From contig NC_092795.1 of NCBI RefSeq assembly GCF_918797505.1, forward strand, positions 59,184,916-59,248,915: a stretch of DNA of 64,000 nt, in the 5' to 3' direction. This document shows positions 20,801 to 29,310 of this stretch, piece by piece. The notes beneath the pieces were generated by a model. It was not told where the DNA came from and did no database searches. It was given only the letters and a program-made list of their open reading frames with translations. The stretch comes from Bemisia tabaci (Eukaryota > Arthropoda > Insecta > Hemiptera > Aleyrodidae). Positions within the stretch are counted from its first letter, which is position 1; the number at the start of each line of letters is the position of its first letter. The position numbers and the translations under genes are program-made.

Positions 20801-22868
20801 TTTTTCTATTGATTTATTGTGAGCTTCTTCGACATAAGAAATGAACACATTATACGTAAAAGTTAAATCAAAGAGTATTTAAAACGACCAGGTAGTTGGT
20901 GCCTTCTTTACAATTATGACTAACCCCCTACCTATACCTATTGGTTCAGACCTGAGGGTTCGCCAGCTCTCAGGGCATAACCCTCTTGAGGCGTAAAGAA
21001 AATCCATCATTCAGCTCCGAAGAAAGAGAGGTGTCTTTGAATACAGCTAAATCCTCCAGCAACTAACAACATTATGATCTATAAACTCACCTCTGTTGAG
21101 CCGGTGAAAGCAACTTTGTGAATATCTGGGTGAGATGCAATAGCAGCACCGGTTGTTGGACCATACCCCGTGACAACATTGATGACACCAGGTGGGAATC
21201 CAGCCTGCAAATATAAAAGAAATTAATAAAAAGAATATAAGAAGAGGTTAAGGAGTCAAATACTTTTCCTGAGAGCCTAATGTAACAAGAAAACAATCAT
21301 CTTCTCTGAATAACTGGTGAGCAATATTTACTAGTACAGAACTATGGAACTTTCAAAGTGCTGAAAATTGGACTCCAGGTTATTCCTTCAATATAAGACT
21401 GACTAAGTGAGCACAGTACTGGAAATTCTTACTTTTTAGTATTTTTTAATTTATGGTCTGGAATCTCCAGCCTGCAAAAATTGAGTTGTCATTGACTGTG
21501 GTTAAGATGACTAATCATTAAATCAGATGGTCGGTGCGGAGATTATGTCTCGGTTGCGATGGTTCAAAATCTCTGCCACTAATTTATGTCTTAGAGGAGT
21601 ATCTAATGGGTAATTTATACAGAATTTGATCCCTAGAACATTTGAGAATCATTAAAGATATTTGATAAATTTTTCAATCTTTTCAATGAATCAAATAAAA
21701 TCGGTGATTCTGAAATACTGCGATTGTAAAATGCCTTTCTCGCACCCAGCGCCTGTTGAGACAAGAAAAATTGTCAAATTATTTTGTTGAACTTTACATG
21801 CCTTGCCAAATGTTATTTGACACTATCAATTTTATTCTATACCAAGGTAACAAAAAAATTTAAATTAAAGAAGAGAAAAATGAGCATGAGAAAAAAAGAG
21901 AGGGCTCTAACTTTCTGCGTCAAAGAGGCGATGTATAAGGCAGTTAACGGAGTTTGTTCAGCAGGTTTCAATACAGTGGTACAACCTGCAGCTAGGGCTG
22001 GTCCCCACTTCCATGCTATCATCATAGCAGGGTAGTTCCATGGAATGATCTGACCTACAACACCGACTGGCTCTCTCACCGTGTAACTGAAGTAAGGTCC
22101 ATCTGAAAAATACAGATATGTATGTAAGGAAAATAAGGATAAAATTACAAGATTCAGATAAATTTTTTCTTTCCCTCTGAACATTGACATCTTCTTGGGA
22201 AAAAAATTATAAAACACAGAATTATAAGGGTCATTAGAAGAGTAAAGTTTTCTATTTCAGAGTTTCCAAACAGAAAAAGATGACAAATCCAGTTGGCAAT
22301 TGCTTACATGTTAGCAGGCTCTCAGATTTAAATTAAACCCAAAATTTGGAAAATTACTCGAATGACTATGGAGAAAAATCCACTTTTAATGACAAGGAAA
22401 GGGCTCAGTCAAGCTACCTCTGATTTGGTTGAAATTTGTACCAATCAATACCTTATACAAATCTATTATCCATCAGATCTTCAGTTTTGGCAAATGGACC
22501 CTCCAAACATCATTAAAAATCGGAGGGAAACAGACCCAAGCAGAGATTTGAGTACTCTTATTCCATGGTAACTTGTAACGCTCCTCCAGTTAGCTCCGCT
22601 ACCAGTCATGAATTTTCTACTCAAGAGATAATAATGAATCTTGTAAGTTTCATAAATTTTCCTTTTTCTTTTCCTTGAATTCTTCGAAGGAGCAAATGGT
22701 ATTAAAAACATTCTTACCGACTGGAATGGTTTTTCCGTGGATTTTATCTGCCCATCCAGCAAAATACCTGAAGGTATCGACAACACAGGACATGTCAAAA
22801 AGAGAATCTTCATACGGTTTTCCATTATCTAGAGTCTCTAAATTTGCTAAATAATCCTTATTTTCTTC
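14790..22868 (-). CDS. Aldh: Aldehyde dehydrogenase (ALDH1/ALDH2 class), 5' part missing in gap
   Basis: Seen: nine minus-strand exons (22868-22718, 22102-21912, 21204-21091, 20284-20182, 18954-18770, 17067-16903, 16436-16279, 15697-15623, 14853-14790) join in one frame of 401 residues to TGA. All junctions are GT/AG and phases agree. Motifs: PWNYP (Asn of the oxyanion hole), KPAEQTPL (NAD-binding Lys), FTGSTEVG (Rossmann turn), LELGGKSP (general-base Glu), GQNCCAGSR (catalytic Cys), EEIFGPV (ribose-binding Glu and Phe). Known: this family oxidises aldehydes to carboxylic acids with NAD+; mitochondrial ALDH2 and cytosolic ALDH1/retinal dehydrogenase share these motifs and are about 500 residues. 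Inferred: about 100 N-terminal residues, including any mitochondrial targeting peptide, lie in or past the N gap, so the compartment cannot be told. The C terminus is MKVPS, a little shorter than the usual ending. It converges with neto. Confidence 0.95.
15414..15453. repeat. Perfect 16-bp hairpin in an ALDH intron
   Basis: AGCCAAGAAGTTCCAA, an 8-base loop, then TTGGAACTTCTTGGCT. No mismatches. It sits about 170 bp downstream (minus-strand sense) of the exon ending at 15623. The stem is too short for a typical microRNA precursor. Confidence 0.8.
15623..15697 (-). CDS. Aldh: ALDH exon with [13 protein letters not shown]
   Basis: Acceptor GTTGACAG, donor GTAAGT. Encodes [20 protein letters not shown], then QGRE and two bases of Leu. 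The FGG.K.SG.GRE signature is a hallmark of class 1/2 ALDH. Confidence 0.93.
16279..16436 (-). CDS. Aldh: ALDH exon with IFGPV
   Basis: Acceptor TTTGCATGTAG, donor GTAATT. Encodes [20 protein letters not shown], then [20 protein letters not shown] and QSIQSGSV; the final TG completes Trp in the next exon. Confidence 0.93.
16903..17067 (-). CDS. Aldh: ALDH exon with GYFVQPTVF
   Basis: Acceptor AAACTTTCAG, donor GTATGA; 55 codons in phase 0. Encodes [20 protein letters not shown], the [12 protein letters not shown] block and ends MRIAREE, with the two Glu that precede FGPV. Confidence 0.93.
17068..18769. other. Long ALDH intron with a GC-richer insertion
   Basis: About 17500-18390 is clearly more GC-rich than the flanks, contains a G run near 17930-17960, a short tandem TCGCTACAA.ACTCTACAAC (about 17870-17910), and ends near 18380. 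It gives open frames of about 100-130 codons on both strands without recognisable domains. It looks inserted, but I found no terminal repeats. Confidence 0.45.
18770..18954 (-). CDS. Aldh: ALDH catalytic-cysteine exon
   Basis: Acceptor TTTTTTACAG, donor GTAGGT. Encodes [17 protein letters not shown], then [13 protein letters not shown], the catalytic Cys being the first of the CC pair by alignment with the ALDH2 QCCCAGSR block, and ends [11 protein letters not shown]. Confidence 0.95.
18955..20181. other. ALDH intron, AT-rich, one family B MITE
   Basis: Holds the family B element described separately. The rest is AT-rich intron with no recognisable feature. Confidence 0.5.
19434..19561. repeat. 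MITE family B, copy in ALDH intron
   Basis: Left ATGGACGTATTTCTATCAAA then CGGAACTTA; right is the complement, TAGTTCCGTTTGATAGAAAT then ACATCC. A second inner inverted pair is TGCATTGTGACGTGAG / CATGTCTTAATGCA. About 128 bp. Confidence 0.85.
20182..20284 (-). CDS. Aldh: ALDH exon with LELGGKSP
   Basis: Acceptor CTGTTTTAG, donor GTGAGT. Encodes [30 protein letters not shown] and DDAD, carrying the general-base Glu. One extra base passes to the next exon as Val. Confidence 0.94.
20285..21090. other. ALDH intron, nothing recognised
   Basis: AT-rich. A T/G-rich stretch lies near 20735-20760. No repeat pair or coding signal stands out. Confidence 0.5.
21091..21204 (-). CDS. Aldh: ALDH Rossmann-fold exon
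   Basis: Acceptor TATATTTGCAG, donor GTGAGT; 38 codons, phase 0. Encodes [20 protein letters not shown], then [18 protein letters not shown], with the nucleotide-binding glycine turn. Confidence 0.95.
21912..22102 (-). CDS. Aldh: ALDH exon with PWNYP and KPAEQT
   Basis: Acceptor GTATTTTTCAG, donor GTTAGA, a weak variant of GTAAGT. Encodes [40 protein letters not shown] and [20 protein letters not shown]. The junction to the next exon (TQK/AGFPPG) is phase 0 and matches the family. Confidence 0.95.
22718..22868 (-). CDS. Aldh: ALDH first visible exon, 5' end in N gap
   Basis: Reads from the gap edge [19 protein letters not shown], then [20 protein letters not shown] and [10 protein letters not shown] plus one base; donor GTAAGA. 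By family alignment this begins roughly one fifth into the protein. The remaining start of the exon is hidden by N. Confidence 0.94.
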
Positions 22869-23368
22869 NNNNNNNNNNNNNNNNNNNNNNNNNNNNNNNN
22901 NNNNNNNNNNNNNNNNNNNNNNNNNNNNNNNNNNNNNNNNNNNNNNNNNNNNNNNNNNNNNNNNNNNNNNNNNNNNNNNNNNNNNNNNNNNNNNNNNNNN
23001 NNNNNNNNNNNNNNNNNNNNNNNNNNNNNNNNNNNNNNNNNNNNNNNNNNNNNNNNNNNNNNNNNNNNNNNNNNNNNNNNNNNNNNNNNNNNNNNNNNNN
23101 NNNNNNNNNNNNNNNNNNNNNNNNNNNNNNNNNNNNNNNNNNNNNNNNNNNNNNNNNNNNNNNNNNNNNNNNNNNNNNNNNNNNNNNNNNNNNNNNNNNN
23201 NNNNNNNNNNNNNNNNNNNNNNNNNNNNNNNNNNNNNNNNNNNNNNNNNNNNNNNNNNNNNNNNNNNNNNNNNNNNNNNNNNNNNNNNNNNNNNNNNNNN
23301 NNNNNNNNNNNNNNNNNNNNNNNNNNNNNNNNNNNNNNNNNNNNNNNNNNNNNNNNNNNNNNNNNNNN
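22869..23368. other. Assembly gap, exactly 500 N
   Basis: A run of 500 N that truncates an ALDH exon. The second gap in the window has the same length, so 500 is probably a fixed placeholder and not a measured distance. Confidence 0.98.
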
Positions 23369-25640
23369 ATCTGTGACGCCGCAAATCAATTAGGGCAGGT
23401 TATTTTTCGTTATTTTCGCCCTTGCTTGAATAGGATCGATAATGTAAGGTTAGGAAAACTAATAATAATATTCAAAATATGTATAATAATAATATTCAAA
23501 CATCATGATTAATTTGCAATCCTATTTCCAGTAACAATCATATTTGAACCAATTTTTGGTTTAAGTACAAACCGCGTGGAAAATTAAAAGTCCTCACAGT
23601 GATAACCAAAAAATAAATAAGTTCTTCCTGAAGAAACAGTAAATTTTCTCGGTGCAGTTGTGTCTCAGTTGTCAGTTCCGGTAACCAGGAGATCAGCGTT
23701 TATTACACAGTGAATTACATTGGAAATCGACGGTATCGCAAGTCCGCGGGTCTCGAATTGGAGTTGAACGACCAACACGGTAAGTCAAGAAGAAGACGGA
23801 GGCAAACAAGGTAATAATTATTTCGAACGAGAGTTTAAAAAAGCAATAGAGTCAAGAAGTGAGATAACACCCGATAAAGCGGCCGACGACGGCGCTAAAT
23901 GACTCGGATAAAATCGCCAACAGACGTGTTGTGCGTATTGACGACGATGTTGCCGTTTACACGTTTGCAAGGAGTTGATAGCCAAGAATTTCCGTTCAAT
24001 TCAGCAAATTTGGAAATTTGTTGGTTTCTATTTTCAAAGAATGAATGGAGAATTTGTATGCAAAGGTTTTATTGCTTCATCTGGAAGTGCTTAAAGAGCT
24101 GATTTCACAGTATTTTTTATAATTTTTTTCTTATATGGGAAGTGGCATAAAAATTGATTTAAAATGAGAAAATGCACCACCTAGTGTCGTCATCTGGCGG
24201 CATTTTCCATTTAAACACACGTATTTTCAGCAGATTAGATCATTTTGTCATATCTTCTCTAATAATTGTTAAATTCATGAACTAAGGTCATACTCGTGTT
24301 CAGTTCACTCAGTAGTTTCCACTTATTTACAAAATTCATCAAATTTCAGACACCTGCAAATTCTCTAAGGGTTCGCACTTAGCAAAGAGGTACCAGCACG
24401 ATCACAGTATTATCAGTTCCGTACAAGTTCTTATTTTCTTTTATTAAAACCATTCAATACAAGTACGGTATTAAAATCCACACGGTTATTTTCCTTTAAA
24501 ATTAACAATTTTTTAGTAGGAAGCAACAACTATTTGCTATTTTGAGAGATTTTTCCGATAATCACTAAGAAGCAACATTTTTACAACACTGTAATTGCGA
24601 TGGTTCCTTTTTCCTAAATGCGATCCAATTTTCTACAGGGAGATTTCTATTATAACAAAATAAGCAGTTGCTCAGCGATTACAAATACCGGCTGATTACA
24701 CTCTCCTTGAAATATTGTCTCTTCCAAAAAATTATATTTTATTGCAGTCTAAGGATGCTGGTACAGGTGAGGAGCCAGGCAAAATCCAATTTACTGGAAA
24801 ATTCCGCACCCCGACAAGCGTAGCAGCTGCAGACTAGGTTCTCGGTTCCAGCTGTCTGAATACAGCAAAACTGTCTATGGTTCGGTACATTCGGCCACGT
24901 TTTTGGCAGTTTACCGGATTGCGGCAGCTGAAACCGCGAATCTTGGCTACATCGGTCGAAATTTCGGGGTGCGGATACTGCTGCAAAATTTTTCTTTGTG
25001 AAGAGTAAACTTTCCTCCGGGTTTAGAGGATCATTTTTGTGTGCTTTGCCCTCGTTGGAAAAAAAGCTTTCATATTCTGCAGGAAAACATGTTTCAATCT
25101 CTTTACTCACGCAACTTGTTGAAAGTAATTTACCGGGAGCGGCAGTGAATACCGGTCCACCCCACAAGCGGTATTCTGTACCGGCAAGGTTTCAAAGCTC
25201 CAGAATTTCTATGCAGTTTATGTGAGGACAGAAAATAAAGCAGGGCCAACGCCCGACATTTTTAGTAACATTTTTCGAGACGGGAACAGTACTTAGCTTT
25301 ATTACTATTTAGCAACATCGCCACTGTTCGAGTGAGTTGGAAATGCTGCGCTTACTGGATAATGAACCAAATCAAAACGATCAAGAAATACGAAAGACGA
25401 TTACGTGAAAGTGCTCTTACAAGTTTTTCATTCGATTTTTCCTCTGCGTCGAGTCGAACCGTTAAATTCTATACTTGATTTTTTATTTTATATTCTTGTT
25501 GACAGAGAGGAAAACTCACTCCATGCCGCACTGCCCGGATGCCGTTGAGATGTGACAGCCAGCAAGATGCTGTTTTCTTTTTGCTGTGAGGATTGTTGCT
25601 CAAAGCACATCAACGCAAGGATCCTAGTCTGTGAAGTTCA
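23369..25640. other. Region beyond the gap, no gene recognised
   Basis: No further ALDH exon is visible on the minus strand. Around 23650-23790 there is a CAGTTGTGTCTCAGTTGTCAG stretch (TCAGTT resembles an arthropod initiator) followed by GC-richer sequence and an AACACG/GTAAGTC donor-like site. It could be a noncoding first exon or an LTR fragment. A 142-codon minus-strand frame at 24739-25167 has no recognisable domain. A family A tip remnant lies near 24600-24633. Confidence 0.35.
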
Positions 25641-26041
25641 TACCTCTCTCACAATTTAATTAGGAGCCCTACGATCCATCACTAGTCTTCCACTCCAGTG
25701 GGCCGGTCGATTGTAGAATCGCCATCGAACATGCTTTGCGATATATCGATATGTCTGCCATTAAAACCGACGGAGAAGGATCGATAAACAGGGTGTTCTC
25801 AATACTCGATCTTTTACCATTGCTTTGATGGGGGAAATATCGATAATCGATAATCGACCATTCACGCCTCGCCCACGTTATCGAATGATCCTGATCGTTA
25901 TATCCCTATCTTGACAATCCTTTTTATCGATTTCTTAATATGTTAGAGCGCCTTCAATTTCGTATGACACTGTGCAAAACCTCTGATGTGGAATGGTTGC
26001 TTGAGGCACCGTGGCACGCAGCGGCGCGGCGTAACGCGCAT

Positions 26042-26120
26042 TGGCGCCTACAAACCTAACGGGATACCTCAAGCATTGCGCAATGCGTGAAGTATCCCTG
26101 TTAGGTTTGTAGGCGCCAGT
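26042..26120. repeat. Family D core palindrome, copy D3
   Basis: TTGGCGCCTACAAACCTAAC, then GGGATAC, CATTGCGCAATGCG and its mirror, ending TTTGTAGGCGCCAGTG. One arm reads CTCAAGCATTG instead of TTCACGCATTG. Confidence 0.8.
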
Positions 26121-26281
26121 GCGCATGTCACACTGCTAACACTTCGCTCCGCACTGTGTCAGGCTCTAATATTTAAACTCGCGGAATCAACGTTCTAACT
26201 CATCAATTTAATTAGGAGCCCTACGATCCATCACTGGTCTTCCTTTCCAGCGGACCGGTCGATTTTAGAATCGTCATCGAA

Positions 26282-26432
26282 CAGTGGCGTGTCATGCTTT
26301 GCGATATATCGATATGCCTGCCATTTAAACCGACGGAGAAGGATCGATTTAAGGGTGTTCTCAATACTCGATCTTTTACCATTGCTTCGATGAGGGAAGT
26401 ATCGATAATCGATTATTCACGCCTCGCCACTG
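26282..26432. mobile_element. hAT-type MITE, family E, diverged copy
   Basis: Tips CAGTGGCGTGTCATGC and CGCCTCGCCACTG. Flanks TCATCGAA (26274-26281) and TTCTCGAA (26433-26440) are a probable 8-bp duplication with two differences. The palindrome is weaker than in copy 1. A deleted sister copy lies at about 25727-25873. Confidence 0.7.
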
Positions 26433-26749
26433 TTCTCGAACGATCCTGATCGTTAAATCCCTATCTTGACAATTATTTTTATCGATCAAGGTCGTTTGAT
26501 ATCGTTCAACAATCAAGCTGCAGCTCACTGTGAGTGTCTCTATGGAGACACACAGTGGAACACACGTGGGAATTGTTTTAGACGAATGAAACATTCTATC
26601 GGAAGATCATAATTTTTGCATACACGGAGAACGAATTACATTGGCCATTGAATTTCTGATTACTCGTGTAAAAAATCTGGGGACCAGTATTAAATATTTG
26701 TCACTCTTAAAAATGCATCTTCATACATTTATCAGCCCCGTGATAAGCA

Positions 26750-28410
26750 GGTTATAGGACATTTCGTCAACGATTTTTTCTCCGCGGACATGTTTTTTCT
26801 AGTAATTTACGTCTACGCGTTTTTTTCTTGGCAGGGGAGTTTCGGTCCACTTACCAATTGAGGCCCAAAGTTAATTGGTCCACATGTGATTACAAACGAC
26901 AATTGCTCGCGACGTTTTTGGATGAAAATGTATAATGTCTTGGATGGGTGAGGGCTTGCTTGTTTTCCGCCTCTTTGGTGCAATATGACTTAATTATCAC
27001 TCAAGAAAATCCCATCTTGTTTTACCTGAACCGGATAAACTCTTTGATTTGCCTCAGCTGAAGGCTCTTAGATTTTTTTTCGGCACGATAATTTCGCTAC
27101 GGCCCCAGCGTGCCGCGGCGCTTCGAGCTACTATTTCGCCACGAAGGTGTTGCACAGTATCATACGAAATTGAAGGCACCCCAACGTATCATGATTGATG
27201 GCATTTTTCAAAAGCACGAAGTTCTATCGCAAATTAAATCGAGTGACGACGACGAAAAGAGAACGTTAGTAAAAATACTTCTCAAGTCCTAATATCTGCA
27301 TTCAATAACGTTTGGCATGATTTTTTAACTTCATTAGAGGAAAAAGTGATCTGATTCAAGCAGAACTATGCTCACATTTACCGCCGAGAAGCTTTCCTTA
27401 TGAACCAATGAAGAAAGGAATGCTTGTTCAAAAAAGAAAACATGCTTGTAGGAAAAAAAGTTACTTACATCAAGCAGTAACCCGCTTTCATTCAGCCATT
27501 TTATTATTGGTTCAAAATAAAATTTTCTTAACGGCATGCTCAAGAATATTTTTGCCTAAATCAAGTCACTTTTAGCTCTAATGCAATTCAAAAATTATGC
27601 TAAACGACATTAAATATGGATGCTATCACGTAGTGAGTTTTTAGACTACCGCTCTCTTTTTGTGCCGTAGTATCTTGATTTAATTTGCGAGGAAAGCTCC
27701 GTACTCTTAAAGGATGCCTGTCATCCTTCATATATTGGAGCGCCTTCAATTTCGTATGATACTGCGCAACACCTCTGATGTGAAATAGTTGCTTGAGGCG
27801 CCGTAGCACGCTGCGGCGAGCTAGCGCGCATTAGCGCCTACAAACCTAACAGGATACTTCATGCATTGCGCAATGCGTGAAGTATCCCCCTAGGTTTGTA
27901 GGCGCCAGTGCGCGTGTTCCGCTGGCAGCGCGCCGCGCAGCGCCGCTTTGCTCTGTGTTAGGTTCTCATATTTACATTCACGGAGTCAGCGACTTTCAAC
28001 TCATGATTTTGAAATGTTCGCACACTCTGCCTGGTTTATTCTCATTTATATTGAGGGAAAAAAATGTGTAATAAAGGAAAATATAATTTGTGTTTGAGTG
28101 TCTTGAAACCAATAAGCACCATTAGACATCTGGTACTAGCTGCTAGATCTCCTCGGGTTATATTTAGCATACGCGCTCTGAGCTCATTAATTTTCATTTT
28201 TTTTTTCATAGTTCGCTTTGCCATTCTACAAGGACAATGGAAATTGTGAAAATAACGTCCGAGCGGAAAATTTTATCGAATGAATCCACCGAGTTTTGCA
28301 AAATTGTCAAAAGTCATCCGAAAAACTTGGAGATCGTTTGGATACGATCGAGAATATAGACGATTTTTATCTTCAACCATACTGCCGGGCTAAGAAACAC
28401 GCCGTATGAA
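26750..28410. repeat. Foldback repeat family D, long copy D4
   Basis: Collinear with 3629-5390: starts GTTATAGGACATTTCGTC, includes inverted arms (about 27110-27290 against about 27620-27800) and the palindrome at 27833-27906, and ends CATACTGCCGGGCTAAGAAA. It has a 60-codon frame that is only a repeat translation. Confidence 0.82.
27833..27906. repeat. Family D core palindrome, copy D4
   Basis: GCGCCTACAAACCTAACAGG, ATACTTCATGCATTGCGC and the mirror AATGCGTGAAGTATCC, ending GGTTTGTAGGCGC. Confidence 0.85.
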
Positions 28411-28612
28411 CCTTCAGACGTTACCAAATTTCCTTTGATAAATCGTAAATTCCTAGGTAAACTTACGAATATTTTCGAAACCGATCTTTCAGATAATTAT
28501 GTTCGAAATTTCACCTAAAGATTCTGAAAACTTCAAGGAAAAGTACTCATAATCTACCTTAAAATAAACATTTCGGCGGGAGAAATTCTAAAATGTTCAT
28601 ACGTGTTTTTCC
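28390..28612. repeat. MITE family H, copy 1
   Basis: Left AAGAAACACGCCGTATGAAC; right is the inverse, ATGTTCATACGTGTTTTTCC. The interior has inverted AAATTTCCTTTGATAAAT / GAAATTTC-like blocks. It abuts the end of D4, and a truncated left end of the same family follows D5 at about 33786-33838. Copy 2 is at 50383-50609. Confidence 0.65.
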
Positions 28613-28779
28613 TTGGCATGGCAGCTTTCAAAAAGGAAATTTTTCATTTTATGTCAGTCAAGATAGCAGTACTTGCTACGTCCTGCAGTTCTACATGCTT
28701 ACGTTTCGGACACACAACAAACAAATTCCAAGGCCAGAAATTGGCAGGGAAGAGCACCATTTCACTCTGACCAGCACCG

Positions 28780-29310
28780 GCAGTGAGTACAGCTAGGCGC
28801 GAAGCGCCCCCAGGAGATTGGGCCGCGTAGCGGCCGCGGGGCGTAGCCCTCAAGTATTCGTATATTTCACTCCAGCAAACAGATCCATTCTGCTTTCTGT
28901 AAATTTTCAGTGTCGCCTCTAACATCATCCGAATTTCCAATTTTTGGCAACGGAGCTCGGGTCTCATTTGCCCGTCACTGTTTGCTTATCAAGGAGCGAG
29001 AGGGGGAGGGGGTGGTTGCGGGTGGCCTACCCGCGGCCGCGGCCGGAATAATTAAGACACAGGCTGGAGAGCACGGGCCCGGACAGGGGCTGGCATCAAA
29101 CGGGCTTCCCCGAAACGGCCGTTAACGAAATTACGCCTTGTTTTATCTGCCCAGTGAACGCGGCGGCTGCTTTGTCAGACTGTCAGATTCCGTCACTCTG
29201 CGGCCGCGCTACCAGGAGTCAAGCTCGTAAGTCGCAAGTCATATTCGGCGTCGCTTTAGGACCGCGTGGGAGTTTCGGAGACCATGGGCGTCTGACCTAG
29301 TCTCTTATTT
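28780..29310. promoter_or_regulatory. GC-rich, CpG-rich island of unknown role
   Basis: Contains CGCGTAGCGGCCGCGGGGCG (about 28825-28845), GCGGCCGCGGCC (about 29031-29043) and further GCGGCCGCG near 29200, in otherwise AT-rich DNA. There is a TAATTA at about 29049 (TAATTAAG). No open frame with a recognisable domain. It could be a promoter or CpG-rich first exon, or GC-rich repeat debris. Confidence 0.3.

Larger units (their letters stand above)
25649..26480. repeat. Tandem duplication of about 260 bp split by a family D insertion
   Basis: 25649-25925 and 26205-26480 share flanks (AATTTAATTAGGAGCCCTAC, CGATCCATCACT.GTCTTCC) and an internal family E element, and end with ATCCTGATCGTTA.ATCCCT then ATCTTGACAAT. 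A short family D copy (about 25935-26195, with palindrome 26042-26120) lies between them. Confidence 0.7.

Noticed and set aside
22650..23512. Open frames of 180-244 codons spanning the first N gap
   Set aside because: Most of each frame is untranslatable N. Only the ALDH exon portion (22718-22868, minus) is real.
23650..23790. LTR or first exon with a GTAAGT donor
   Set aside because: Initiator-like TCAGTT and a donor are suggestive, but no matching second LTR, primer-binding site or downstream exon could be found.
24739..25167. 142-codon minus-strand frame as a gene
   Set aside because: No recognisable domain, no clear splice or start context; part of it has mirrored CCGGT/ACCGG words suggesting repeat debris.
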